Shown here piece after piece: positions 48,301-57,318 of a stretch of DNA of 64,000 nucleotides. Below the pieces are notes generated by a model. The model ran no database searches. It worked only from the letters and a program-made list of their open reading frames with translations, and had not been told where the DNA came from. The translations under genes and the position numbers were made by a program. The stretch is taken from positions 39,236 to 103,235 of the forward strand of contig JAYUSQ010000117.1 of NCBI GenBank assembly GCA_043755595.1, written 5' to 3'. Numbering within the stretch: the first letter of the stretch is position 1; every line of letters starts with the position of its first letter. This DNA is from VFZP01 sp043755595. GTDB lineage: Bacteria > Acidobacteriota > Terriglobia > Bryobacterales > Bryobacteraceae.

Positions 48301-49196
48301 GCTTTGAACGGCCAGACGCGCTCGATTGTCTTACTCAGCAGCCAGCGCTTGTCGTCGCGATTGAGAAACGTCATGGCGTCCCGTACGACGGCTAGCGTTT
48401 GAGCATAACTGGCGTGGCGATGGGACACGGGCCAGTCGGTTCCCCACATCAGGCGTTGCGGGCCGAAGGCGTCGTAGAGAGTTTGTACCAGCGGGAAGGT
48501 GTCGCGGAACGGAAAGCCTTCCTTCGAAAGCGACCAAGTGTGAGAGATCTTTACGAAAACCTTGGGGTAACGTTTTAGAGCGGTGAGTTTCAATAGAAGG
48601 TCGGGACGGTCGATGGGGCAGTCGGCCATGTGATCGATCACAACGGTCAGGTCGGGAAACTTTTCGCATAGGGCCGCTATGTCCGGCATGCGGGTGGCGG
48701 GCGCGAGGATGGTCATGGGGACCTTGAGATCGCGGCAGCGCTTCCACAGGGGCGGCATCAGCGGGCCGCGGACCCAGTCTCCAGCCGCGCTTTCATTTGG
48801 AGACAAGCGGACGCCTCGGAACCCATCCTGTTTGACTAACTTCGATAGCGCGTCGGGCGCGGCGGGATCCTCCGGGTTCACGCGCGCTACGCCTTGGAAC
48901 TTGTCCGGGTATTTCTTGAGGACGGCGGCTAAGTAAGAACAGTCCCAGCGATAGTGAATGACTTGGATGATGACTGTTTTGGAGACGCCGTTTTTCTCCA
49001 TCAGATCAAGGAGCATCTCCGGGGTGGCTTCTTCGACCGGTGGATTTTTTGTCTCCTTGGCGAACGGATACCGGCGGTCATGACTCCAAACGTGTACGTG
49101 CGGATCAATGATGCGAAGTTTTTCGCGCTCGGTCTGCGCGCCCGCCAGAGCCGCTGAACCGGCGGCCGCCATCCACTTCCTTCTATCGATCGTCAT
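48297..49196 (-). CDS. Amidohydrolase-2-family metal-dependent hydrolase, secreted
   Basis: The 299-residue protein starts with a twin-arginine-like sequence (DRRKWMAAAGSAALAG). The TIM-barrel motifs of the amidohydrolase-2/lactonase-like family are present: IIDPHVHVWS, GFRGVRLSPNE, LTVVIDHMADCP and LMWGTDWPVSH with the late Asp. These enzymes hydrolyse or decarboxylate small organic substrates. It is the last gene behind the PQQ dehydrogenase (18 bp gap) and an SDR on the same strand, suggesting a small alcohol or sugar oxidation pathway. Confidence 0.87.
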   Translation of the reverse strand: MTIDRRKWMAAAGSAALAGAQTEREKLRIIDPHVHVWSHDRRYPFAKETKNPPVEEATPEMLLDLMEKNGVSKTVIIQVIHYRWDCSYLAAVLKKYPDKFQGVARVNPEDPAAPDALSKLVKQDGFRGVRLSPNESAAGDWVRGPLMPPLWKRCRDLKVPMTILAPATRMPDIAALCEKFPDLTVVIDHMADCPIDRPDLLLKLTALKRYPKVFVKISHTWSLSKEGFPFRDTFPLVQTLYDAFGPQRLMWGTDWPVSHRHASYAQTLAVVRDAMTFLNRDDKRWLLSKTIERVWPFKA

Positions 49197-49214
49197 GCCC
49201 TTTCCGTCTCTCCT

Positions 49215-51083
49215 TTACGGTAGTGTGTAAGCGACTAACTCGTCGGCGTAGCGGTCGCTGTATTTGTTGCCACCGCCGGCCGCGACTACGACAAATTGCT
49301 TCCTGGTTTTCGCGCCGATGTAGGTTGCCGGTGTGGCGTGAGCGCTGGCGCTGAGGCGCGTGGTCCAGAGTTCATGGCCGGTGTCCTTGTCGAAGGCGCG
49401 AAGGCGGTTGTCATTGGTCGCCCCAATGAAGATCAGTCCACCTGCGGTGACGATGCTGCCGCCGATATTCGCGGTTCCGGTGGGCGGTATGCCTCGATCG
49501 ATTAAGTCATCGATTACGCCTAGAACACTGCGCCACCGGAATTCGCCCGTGTTCATATCGATAGCGGTCAGGAAGCCCCACGGCGGTTTCTGACAAGGAA
49601 TGAGCTTGCTGTCCCAGAAACGGGAATTCGGCGTAGCTTTGCCTCGGGCGCGGTAAGGTACGGTGTCCTGGCCATCGGGGCGCTTCGTCATTTGCTGAAT
49701 GAAGCCGATTTCCATGGAGTTGACATAGAGAGTCTGGGTATCCGGGTCAAATGAGGCCCCGCCCCAGTTGGCGCCGCCGTTGGTTGAGGGAAACAAGATC
49801 GTCGGCTTCAATCCGATCGGTGTGAACAATTTTCCGAAGACCGCGCCTTCGACTAACTTGGAACAGAACTCCTTCGACTCTGGAGTAAGATCATTCAATT
49901 CGCCGATGTTCATGCTTTGGCGAGTAAATGGCAGCGGCTTGACGGGGAAGGGCTGGGTGGGCCAAGCCGCTTCGCCGGGCACTTCGCTTTGTGCAACGGG
50001 CCGTTCTTCAATGTCGAAGAGCGGCTTGCCGGTGACGCGATCGAACAGATATACGAAACCGGTTTTGGTAATCTGGGCGACGGCCGGGACCGGTTTGCCT
50101 GCGCGAGTAACAGTCGCAAGGACGGGTTGAGCCGGGAGATCGTAATCCCAAACATCATGATGGATGGTCTGAAAGTGCCAGATACGCCTGCCAGTGGCGG
50201 CATCGAGCGCGACCAGCGAGTTACCGAAAAGATTCGCGCCGTGGCGATCTCCACCGTATAGATCAGTGGATGGCGAAGTAAGTGGGAGATAGACGATACC
50301 ACGTCGATGGTCGACACTGAGGAGCGACCAGGCGTTCACGCCGCCGCGGTCGCGCCATGAGTCAGCGGCCCAAGTGTCGTTACCGAACTCTCCGGTGTGA
50401 GGCACGGAGTGGAATTGCCAGACAAGCTTGCCAGTGCGGGCATCGAAGGCGCGAACGTCGCCCGAGGGGCCTTTGGGTTCACCATCGGTAGCCAAGGCGC
50501 CGCAGATCACCAGATTTTTGTAGATCGCGGGAGGTGAGGTCATGCCGTAGCCACGACCCGGAAACTTGTCGGCTACACCTTCCCGCAGGTTTACAGAGCC
50601 GTTGGTCCCGAAGGCAGGATCAGGCTCACCGGTGGCCGCATCGATAGAAAATAGCCGTGCGTCGAGAGTGCCGTAGAACAGGCGCTTCCGGCGACCGTCG
50701 CTCCACCACGCAGAGCCCCGATTCAGGAAAAGGTTATTGGGGCGAGTCTTGTCGAGTTTGGGATCGAACGCCCATTTCCGACGGCCTGTTTCGGGGTCGA
50801 GCGCGACGAGGCGATTGAAGGGCGTTGTGACGTACATGACACCGTCAACCACCAGCGGCGTGGCTTCAAAAGCCGTGCGCGTGAGTAAGGTCTTGCCATC
50901 GCTGATTTCGCCCGTGTGAAAAGTCCAGGCAAGTTTTAGCGAAGCCACGTTCGACTTATCGATTTGCTTGAGTGGCGAATATTTCAGGCCGCCGGCATCG
51001 CCACCGTAGTAGCGCCATTCCTGCGCAGGCAGGAGAGCAGACGAGACCAGCATCAAGAGCGCGGCGGCGGTGACCCGATTCAT
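49215..51083 (-). CDS. PQQ-dependent dehydrogenase (beta-propeller)
   Basis: The 622-residue secreted protein has a signal peptide (AAALLMLVSSALLPAQEW) and an eight-bladed quinoprotein propeller with blade motifs such as GRRKWAFDPKLDKT, GKLVWQFHSVPH, GRRIWHFQTIHHDVWDYDLP and GHELWTTRLSASA. HHDVWDYDLPAQP is the hallmark of the membrane-type glucose/quinate dehydrogenase relatives. It oxidises an alcohol or sugar in the periplasm and passes electrons to the respiratory chain; the substrate is unknown. No pqq biosynthesis genes are in the window. Confidence 0.9.
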   Translation of the reverse strand: MNRVTAAALLMLVSSALLPAQEWRYYGGDAGGLKYSPLKQIDKSNVASLKLAWTFHTGEISDGKTLLTRTAFEATPLVVDGVMYVTTPFNRLVALDPETGRRKWAFDPKLDKTRPNNLFLNRGSAWWSDGRRKRLFYGTLDARLFSIDAATGEPDPAFGTNGSVNLREGVADKFPGRGYGMTSPPAIYKNLVICGALATDGEPKGPSGDVRAFDARTGKLVWQFHSVPHTGEFGNDTWAADSWRDRGGVNAWSLLSVDHRRGIVYLPLTSPSTDLYGGDRHGANLFGNSLVALDAATGRRIWHFQTIHHDVWDYDLPAQPVLATVTRAGKPVPAVAQITKTGFVYLFDRVTGKPLFDIEERPVAQSEVPGEAAWPTQPFPVKPLPFTRQSMNIGELNDLTPESKEFCSKLVEGAVFGKLFTPIGLKPTILFPSTNGGANWGGASFDPDTQTLYVNSMEIGFIQQMTKRPDGQDTVPYRARGKATPNSRFWDSKLIPCQKPPWGFLTAIDMNTGEFRWRSVLGVIDDLIDRGIPPTGTANIGGSIVTAGGLIFIGATNDNRLRAFDKDTGHELWTTRLSASAHATPATYIGAKTRKQFVVVAAGGGNKYSDRYADELVAYTLP

Positions 51084-51105
51084 AGGGATGGATCACTATG
51101 ATATT

Positions 51106-51855
51106 TCATCCGCGGCCGACCAGAGGCATTTGCGTCGCCATCACGGTAATCGTGAGAACGTTGGCTTCGAGTGGAAGGTTGGCCATGTAGAGCACGGCTT
51201 CGGCGACGTGGCGGACATCCATGCGCGGCTCGACCTTTATCGCGCCGTCAGCCTGCGGCACACCTTGCGTCATGCGCGCGGTCATCTCGGTGGCCGCATT
51301 TCCGATGTCGATCTGTCCGCAGGCAATATCGAAGGGCCGTCCGTCGAGCGCGATGCTCTTAGTGAGACCGGTGATGGCGTGCTTGGTAGCTGTGTATGGG
51401 GCAGAGAAAGGGCGCGGAGTCTGGGCCGAGATTGAACCGTTGTTGACGATGCGGCCGCCGCGGGGAGACTGCTCCTTCATCATGCGCATGGCTTCCTGGG
51501 CGCAGAGAAACGGGCCGGTCAAATTTACGGCGACCACCGCGCTCCACTGTTCGTACGTGAGATCCTCCATTGGGATGGCGGGCGCACCGGAGCCGGCGTT
51601 GTTGAAGAGTACGTCCAGGCGGCCGAAGCGATCTTTGACGGCCGCGAACAATGCCCGCACGCTTTCGGGTTGGCCGACGTCGGTTGAGACCGCGATCATG
51701 CGACCACCAATGGGAGCGGCCATCGCCAACGTCTTCTCCAATTCGGCGAGACGCCGGCCGGCCACTGCGACGTCGAAACCCGAGCCTTGCAGAACGAGCG
51801 CGGTGGCGCGCCCCACGCCACTGCCGCCACCAGTTACTAAAGCTATTTTTGCCAT
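51106..51855 (-). CDS. Short-chain dehydrogenase/reductase
   Basis: From ATG 51855 (MAKIALVTGGGSGVGRATAL) the product is 249 residues. Motifs are TGGGSGVG (cofactor), VLFNNAGSGAP, and the catalytic Tyr and Lys in YTATKHAITGL. It is a classical SDR with unknown substrate. It sits 22 bp upstream of the PQQ dehydrogenase gene on the same strand, and is divergent from the globin gene. Confidence 0.9.
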   Translation of the reverse strand: MAKIALVTGGGSGVGRATALVLQGSGFDVAVAGRRLAELEKTLAMAAPIGGRMIAVSTDVGQPESVRALFAAVKDRFGRLDVLFNNAGSGAPAIPMEDLTYEQWSAVVAVNLTGPFLCAQEAMRMMKEQSPRGGRIVNNGSISAQTPRPFSAPYTATKHAITGLTKSIALDGRPFDIACGQIDIGNAATEMTARMTQGVPQADGAIKVEPRMDVRHVAEAVLYMANLPLEANVLTITVMATQMPLVGRG

Positions 51856-51899
51856 AACGAGTCTTTCAGTTTCGCACGGGCGGCTACAATAAAAAGTTC

Positions 51900-52343
51900 G
51901 TGAGCATCCGAGAGTTCTACATTCCCCCGATCGATCCCCGTCAGATTCCATCGCCCAGCCGTGCCGTTTACGCCGTCATGGGCGAGGCGAATATTTTTCG
52001 GATGCTGGCCGATTTCTATGGAGCGCTTGAGCAGTCTTCGATCCGCGCGATGTTTCCGGAAGACATGCGAGGTGCGTCGGAGAAGTCGGCGGCGTTCTTT
52101 GTTACGCTGCTTGGCGGCCCGCCGCTTTTTCAGGAGCGGTATGGGAATCCGATGATGCGAGCGCGGCACGCCAAGTTTGCAATCGACCCGGCGACGCGCG
52201 AAGTTTGGTTGAATTGTTTTGAGGCGATCCTGGTCGATGCGCCGGCGAAGTATGGATTCCCGCCCGAACACCTGGAGGGATTCAAAGAATTCCTGCGCGG
52301 CTTTTCGATGTGGATGGTTAACACGGCTCCGCCGACGCCGTAG
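51900..52343 (+). CDS. Truncated haemoglobin-like globin
   Basis: The 147-residue protein from GTG 51900 has the truncated-globin features: MGEANIFRMLADFYGALEQS (B/E helix region), MFPEDMRGASEKSAAFFVT, LLGGPPLFQERYGNPMMRAR and the proximal His in RHAKFAIDPA followed by WLNCFEAIL. The Trp/His arrangement suits group II. It probably binds oxygen or nitric oxide in the cytoplasm. It is a single gene divergent from the SDR. Confidence 0.82.
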   Translation: MSIREFYIPPIDPRQIPSPSRAVYAVMGEANIFRMLADFYGALEQSSIRAMFPEDMRGASEKSAAFFVTLLGGPPLFQERYGNPMMRARHAKFAIDPATREVWLNCFEAILVDAPAKYGFPPEHLEGFKEFLRGFSMWMVNTAPPTP

Positions 52344-52473
52344 GACCAGCTTGCGCTAGACTTGTCGTTTGTTGTTGCCTCCCATTGTTCGCTAACCGGC
52401 GCGAGCGCGCCGGAACCGAAGACGCTTATTCACCATCCACTCGAAGTGTGTCTGTACTCGGAGCGAATCCAAA

Positions 52474-53463
52474 ATGGAATTTCAGAGCTTACTGCGAGCA
52501 CGCGTGTGCTTTGCGGCTCAAGAGCGTTATCGCATTCTATTGAACGGCCTTGAGTATGATGCCGTCCCTACTGGAAGTTTGCGTTGGGATGGCGAGTTGC
52601 CGGCCGTTGGTGACCGGGTTGAAGTCCGTTTGACGGGCGGCCGATTGGCGGTCATTGAAGCAGTGTGTCAACGGACGACCACGATATCGCGCAAGCAACC
52701 AGGGAGCGGGCACGGCGAACAGGTGCTGGCGGCTAATGTCGACTTAGTGGCGATTGTCATGGCGCTCGATCGGGACTTCAATCTTCGACGGCTGGAACGG
52801 TATTTGGTTCTGGCAGCGGAGTGTGGCGCGGCGAAGATTATTGCGCTCAACAAGGTTGAGTTGTGCGAGGATCCCGGCGTGAAGATTGCAGAGATAGGGG
52901 CGATTGCGCCGCAGATCGATTGCGTCGCGATGTCGGCAATCGAGTCGGTGGAACCTCTGCGGAAACATATTGGAGGAGGCACGGTGGTGTTGCTGGGCTC
53001 GTCGGGCGTGGGTAAGTCGACGATCGTCAACGGCCTGCTGGGCGAGGAGCGGCAAGTAACTCGCGCGGTGCGAGAAAGCGATTCGCGCGGACAACACGCG
53101 ACGACCCATCGGATGATGTTTCCGCTGCCAGGGGGCGGGGCGCTGATCGATACGCCGGGCTTGCGGGAGTTAGGTTTGTGGGCGAGTCAACCGGCGTTGG
53201 ACGAGGCGTTTGCCGATGTCGCAAATATCGCCGCCGGTTGCAGGTATCGGGATTGTGGGCACGTTGCGGAACCGGGATGCGCGGTGGCTGCGGCGTTGGC
53301 CAGCGGTCTAATTGAGCCCGGCCGGTGGGCGAGTTATTTGAAGTTACAGGGAGAAGTGCGGTATCTGGAGCGCACTACAAACAAAACGGTAGCGGCGGAA
53401 GAGAAGCGAAAGTGGAAGAACATGCACAAAGCTATGCGTCACCATCCGAAGTATCGGAGATAA
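52474..53463 (+). CDS. rsgA: Small ribosomal subunit biogenesis GTPase RsgA
   Basis: RsgA (YjeQ) checks late maturation of the 30S subunit. The 329-residue protein has an N-terminal OB-fold (VGDRVEVRLTGG), the circularly permuted GTPase order with G4 LNKVE first, then G1 GSSGVGKST (about residue 172), G3 DTPG, and the C-terminal zinc motif CRYRDCGHVAEPGC. The G4 motif is NKVE rather than NKxD, a tolerated variant. Sequence and length are standard. Confidence 0.95.
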   Translation: MEFQSLLRARVCFAAQERYRILLNGLEYDAVPTGSLRWDGELPAVGDRVEVRLTGGRLAVIEAVCQRTTTISRKQPGSGHGEQVLAANVDLVAIVMALDRDFNLRRLERYLVLAAECGAAKIIALNKVELCEDPGVKIAEIGAIAPQIDCVAMSAIESVEPLRKHIGGGTVVLLGSSGVGKSTIVNGLLGEERQVTRAVRESDSRGQHATTHRMMFPLPGGGALIDTPGLRELGLWASQPALDEAFADVANIAAGCRYRDCGHVAEPGCAVAAALASGLIEPGRWASYLKLQGEVRYLERTTNKTVAAEEKRKWKNMHKAMRHHPKYRR

Positions 53464-53562
53464 TTGCCGGGAAAAAGCGCCTGCCCGGAGGAGTTTGGGC
53501 AGACGCAGAAGGTTGGCTCCGGGCGCCTCTAGCGGGCGCCTCGGGGCGGGTTGACTATTCGC

Positions 53563-53735
53563 TACTTAGTGAGCGATCACTTGATTGGTGTAGACCGCAT
53601 GCTTGCGCATAGCGGCTCGGAATTAAGGGGCTGTCCACATTTACTTAGTGAGCGATCACTTGATTAGTGCAGATCGCATGCTCGCGCATGGCGGCTCGGA
53701 ATTAAAGGGCCGTCTACATTTACTTAGTGAGCGAT
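53563..53735. repeat. 79-bp tandem direct repeat (two copies plus 15 bp) at the 3' end of the aminotransferase gene
   Basis: Units 53563-53641 and 53642-53720 match at 71 of 79 positions; all eight differences are transitions. A third start of the unit (53721-53735, TACTTAGTGAGCGAT) is the coding end of the aminotransferase gene. Each unit contains a hairpin, CCGCATGC-TTGC-GCAT(A)GCGG or its variant. A diverged copy of the hairpin region lies at 59201-59230. Confidence 0.92.
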
Positions 53736-54955
53736 TCCACGGCCGACCGGACGGCGTCGGCGATATACCTTACGTGATCGGCTGTGTACTTCTCGTTCCA
53801 GGGAAGGACGACGACACGTTCCAGGCCTTCGATGGTCCCAGGATATTCTTTGCGGTCGTAGACGATGCGCGCGCCATCCTGGGCTTCGCGGTCCGAGTAC
53901 GGGCTGCGGCTCTTGCCGTAGGTGTTCTGCGCGGCCATCACTTCGCACTCGAAGGCCGGCTTCTGGATGTACCGCGGCGCGCTCATGATGCCGAGTTCCT
54001 TGAGGGCTTTACCTAGCGCGTCGGAACCACCCTGAATCACCTTGGGGTCGACGGTGAGCGGGTACTTCCAATAGACGTGGGTCATGCCTTCGGCCGGCAC
54101 GGGGAGCGTGAGGCCGGGGAGATCCTTAATCAAGTCACTCATCATCGCGGCGGTCACCTGGCGGCGGGCCACGACGTGATCGACCTTCTGTAACTGAGCG
54201 CGGGCGACGGCGCCTTGTAACTCAGTCATGCGATAGTTCAACGCGAGGAAATAGTGATCCGGTTTCGGATCGCCGTAGCCCCAGGCTTTGTCGGAGAACA
54301 AGGTCATGCGACGGTTCAGAACGGGGTCCGAACCAATGACCATGCCGCCTTCGCCGGTCGACATATGCTTGCCCTGCTGCATGCTGAAGGCGCCGATGTG
54401 GCCGATGGTGCCGAGCATGCGGCCCTTGTACATCGTGAGGTAGGCCTGCGCGCAATCTTCGATGACCTTGATGCCGTGTTCGTTGGCCACGGCCATGATT
54501 CCGTCCATGTCGGCGGGATAGCCGAATAGATGAGTGATGACAATCGCCTTGGTCCGGGGGGTAATTCGGGCCTTGACGGTTTCGGGAGTTACATTGAGAG
54601 TAACCACGTCGACGTCGGCAAAGATGGGAATCGCCTGTTGATATAGGATGGGCGAGATGGCGCCCATATCGGTGACAGGCGAGGTGATGATTTCATCACC
54701 TGGCTCCGGGTCTATGGCGGCGATCGCCGTGTGGATCGCGGCCGTGCCGGACGTGACCGCACGGCAATACGGCACACCGTAGCGAGCGGCGAACTCCTTT
54801 TCGAACGCTTTGACTTGCGTACCCTTGGTGCAGTTAAGCGTTCCGGAATCGATGACTTCCTTGAGGAAGTCAAGTTCTTCCTGGCCGAAGCCGCGCCCTG
54901 AGGCGTCGACATCCGACGGCAGTTGCATCACTGGAACATGAAATGCTTTTCCCAT
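53720..54955 (-). CDS. DegT/DnrJ/EryC1/StrS-family sugar aminotransferase
   Basis: The 411-residue protein is a PLP-dependent aminotransferase for nucleotide-linked keto sugars. The Schiff-base Lys is Lys196 in SMQQGKHMSTGEGGM, with the upstream PLP-binding IEDCAQAYLTMYKGR. It is the last gene of the polysaccharide operon with the WbpB-like dehydrogenase and WbpD-like acetyltransferase, so it may act as the WbpE-like aminotransferase step of a 2,3-diamino sugar acid. The start follows the TTTCCTCC-type strong site read on the minus strand (AGGAGGAAAG). Its last 15 bp are part of the 79-bp repeat unit. Confidence 0.9.
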   Translation of the reverse strand: MGKAFHVPVMQLPSDVDASGRGFGQEELDFLKEVIDSGTLNCTKGTQVKAFEKEFAARYGVPYCRAVTSGTAAIHTAIAAIDPEPGDEIITSPVTDMGAISPILYQQAIPIFADVDVVTLNVTPETVKARITPRTKAIVITHLFGYPADMDGIMAVANEHGIKVIEDCAQAYLTMYKGRMLGTIGHIGAFSMQQGKHMSTGEGGMVIGSDPVLNRRMTLFSDKAWGYGDPKPDHYFLALNYRMTELQGAVARAQLQKVDHVVARRQVTAAMMSDLIKDLPGLTLPVPAEGMTHVYWKYPLTVDPKVIQGGSDALGKALKELGIMSAPRYIQKPAFECEVMAAQNTYGKSRSPYSDREAQDGARIVYDRKEYPGTIEGLERVVVLPWNEKYTADHVRYIADAVRSAVESLTK

Positions 54956-54997
54956 ATAGTTACACTTTCCTCCTCTGATAAATACAGCGACTCGCGC

Positions 54998-55978
54998 TTA
55001 GCGCTGCGTCGCTCCGGCCAGCCGGCCGGCAAAAACCGGCAAAGGCCGCTCCGCAATCCGGCGGGCATGTTCGGCCATCGTCACAACCTCAAACTCCTCT
55101 AACATTCCCTCCATTACGCGATGGAGGAAATCAACCTTCTTCTTGCCGGGCATATCCATGGCGGGAAAGAAGGCCAAACTGCCGACGTCGTCTCCGCCGA
55201 GAAAGTCGAGCGGATGAAACAGAAGCGAAGGTTGGATACCAGCCCAGCGGCACCACCGCATCGCCTCACGAAAATAGGTCCGCGCCGCCACTTCGGAGAA
55301 TCGAGCCAGATACAGTAAGTAGCTGAAGTGGATCGGGGCGCGAAAGAGCGGCATGGTGGTGACTGGAATCTCCAGCATCCGGCCATGCGACAACTCCCAG
55401 ACATATGGCTTCAACGGCCTCAAGCCGTCGCGGACGGCGCCGAAGAGTTTCTGGCGGTCATCCAGATCGCGTCGCGACAAGGTAGCCGTCGCGAAGTAGT
55501 AGGCACGCGCGATCGGTCCAATGAAAGTCGGGAGTGTGGACGCATCATAGCGATAACCCCGGCTGGCAAGCGTCTCCAGCGTGCTTTGCGAAATACTGTA
55601 GCCGGGCCCGCGAAAGCCGCGCGGCTGACGGCCGGTAGCGGCCTCGATGGCTTCTTCGGCCTGCGCAAATTCGCGGTGTAACTCCTCGTCGCTGTAAAGG
55701 TGGAGCCAGGGCTCGTGCCGGAACGAGTGATTGCCGATCTCATGACCAGCGGCCGCAATCGACTGGATCGCTTCGCGATTTTTATCCAGAGCCGCGTCCT
55801 GGCCGACCACGAAAAAGGTGATCGTCGTGCCATGAGATTCGAGAAATTCCAGGACACGCGGCATCAGCAGGTCTAAGTAAGAAGGGAATTCCTCCCAACC
55901 CTTGTCGCCATGAGTTTTCATGTACGACCACTGATTGTCTAGATCCAGCGATAGACTGGCCAACTGCTTCCCGTTCAT
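54998..55978 (-). CDS. Polysaccharide deacetylase-family protein
   Basis: The 326-residue protein has the NodB-type fold: SLDLDNQWSY (first Asp of the metal site), HEIGNHSFRHEPW (metal-binding His pair), RGFRGPGYS and a late conserved His. There is no signal peptide, so it may deacetylate a lipid-linked or cytoplasmic precursor. It overlaps the upstream flavoprotein gene by four bases (ATGA), and lies 42 bp before the aminotransferase gene. Confidence 0.87.
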   Translation of the reverse strand: MNGKQLASLSLDLDNQWSYMKTHGDKGWEEFPSYLDLLMPRVLEFLESHGTTITFFVVGQDAALDKNREAIQSIAAAGHEIGNHSFRHEPWLHLYSDEELHREFAQAEEAIEAATGRQPRGFRGPGYSISQSTLETLASRGYRYDASTLPTFIGPIARAYYFATATLSRRDLDDRQKLFGAVRDGLRPLKPYVWELSHGRMLEIPVTTMPLFRAPIHFSYLLYLARFSEVAARTYFREAMRWCRWAGIQPSLLFHPLDFLGGDDVGSLAFFPAMDMPGKKKVDFLHRVMEGMLEEFEVVTMAEHARRIAERPLPVFAGRLAGATQR

Positions 55979-57318
55979 GCCGCTTTCTCCCTGACGGCAC
56001 TGACTTCGGGCAGCAGCGACATGACCGCTCCGTTGGCCAATTGCACAGTCTCATTAATGTTCAAAGTTCCGTTTACAATCTGGCTGGAATTGACCAGATA
56101 GACGCCGGGCACGGAAGTTCGCACCGGCGGAACCAACTCGGAATAGTTCAAGGTCGGGAGCGCTGCGACATAGCGAGCGCGGGCGACCTTGAAGGCGACG
56201 ACGTCGTCGCGAGTGATATGGTGTGGATACATCCGCAGCAGTTGTTCAATAAACAGCGCCTGGATGTCAGCGTCGGGGGCATCGAGCAAAGGATCCGACG
56301 GGTCGACATATTTTGGTAAGTAGACAAGGTGACGGCCACCGAGTTCATCGCGGTCTACTAAAGCTGTCATTTCGATCACTCCGGTGAACGGAATGGTTGA
56401 GTCGATAATATTCGTTACGTAGTAACCGGCCAGTGGTTTCTTGAGCACGACTGAGGCGCAGACCACACCGAGGTAGGGGATAGATTCAAGGCGCTGCGTC
56501 TCTCCGGCTGTAAGCGCGGGGCAGATTTTGGCTGCCAGCGGTGCGGCCGCGGTGACGATGCATTGGTCGAAGCGATCCGCGCCGCTAGCGTGGCGCACGA
56601 TTACTCCGCCTCCGGGAAGCGGCTCAATCTTCTGCACCGGCGTGCCGGTCCGGATTGTGACGCCCATTTCGACGAGCGAGGCGGCCAGGCGTTCTAGAAT
56701 CCTGCGATAGCCACCGCGGACATAACCGAAGCGCTCGCGCTTCATGCCGTTGCGCCGCGCCGCATACATTCGGGCGATCGTGGTCCAGATAAAGGCGGCT
56801 GAAGTATCGCGATATCGTTCTCCCAACTTGGCGCGCAACAACGGCAGCCAAATGCGTTGGAAGGTGGCGCGGCCCGATAGCTTCTCGAGCCATTCGGCGA
56901 CAGGAATACGCTCCAGCGAACGCCAGTCGCGGATGCGCGCAGCGTACATGATCGTGGCGGCGAGTCTGGCTTTTCCCACCAGCCCGATTAACGGGAAGCG
57001 GAGGAAGTCCAGGCTGGACGACATTGAATGGAGCCCGCGGCCGGAGTAGAATCCGGTTCGCGTTTCACGCCATTGGAGGTCTTTCTCAAGTTGCAGTTCC
57101 CGCAGTAGCTGACGCGTATGAATGTCGGATGCCAGGATGACGTGGTAGAACTTGTCCCACTCGGCGCCTGCGATTTCCCACGCGCTGGCGAGTCCGCCAA
57201 CTGCAGGCGCCGCTTCGAACACCGTAACCCGATGCCCAGCACGCGCCAGCCGCGAGGCCAACGTTAACCCGAGCATGCCGCCGCCGGCGATGGCCCATTC
57301 CTGCGGTCTAGCCGACAT
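55975..57318 (-). CDS. FAD-dependent amine/protoporphyrinogen oxidase-like protein
   Basis: From ATG 57318 the product is 447 residues. The N-terminal FAD motif is AGGGMLGLTLASRLARAGHR with VGGLASAW, and the fold matches the NAD(P)/FAD oxidoreductases of the phytoene-desaturase/protoporphyrinogen-oxidase group; the C-terminus has LPTLNYSELVPPVRTSVPGV and YLVNSSQIVN before the last helix. Members of this group occur in polysaccharide clusters, with unproven substrates. It overlaps the acetyltransferase gene by 11 bp and the deacetylase gene by 4 bp. Confidence 0.85.
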   Translation of the reverse strand: MSARPQEWAIAGGGMLGLTLASRLARAGHRVTVFEAAPAVGGLASAWEIAGAEWDKFYHVILASDIHTRQLLRELQLEKDLQWRETRTGFYSGRGLHSMSSSLDFLRFPLIGLVGKARLAATIMYAARIRDWRSLERIPVAEWLEKLSGRATFQRIWLPLLRAKLGERYRDTSAAFIWTTIARMYAARRNGMKRERFGYVRGGYRRILERLAASLVEMGVTIRTGTPVQKIEPLPGGGVIVRHASGADRFDQCIVTAAAPLAAKICPALTAGETQRLESIPYLGVVCASVVLKKPLAGYYVTNIIDSTIPFTGVIEMTALVDRDELGGRHLVYLPKYVDPSDPLLDAPDADIQALFIEQLLRMYPHHITRDDVVAFKVARARYVAALPTLNYSELVPPVRTSVPGVYLVNSSQIVNGTLNINETVQLANGAVMSLLPEVSAVREKAA

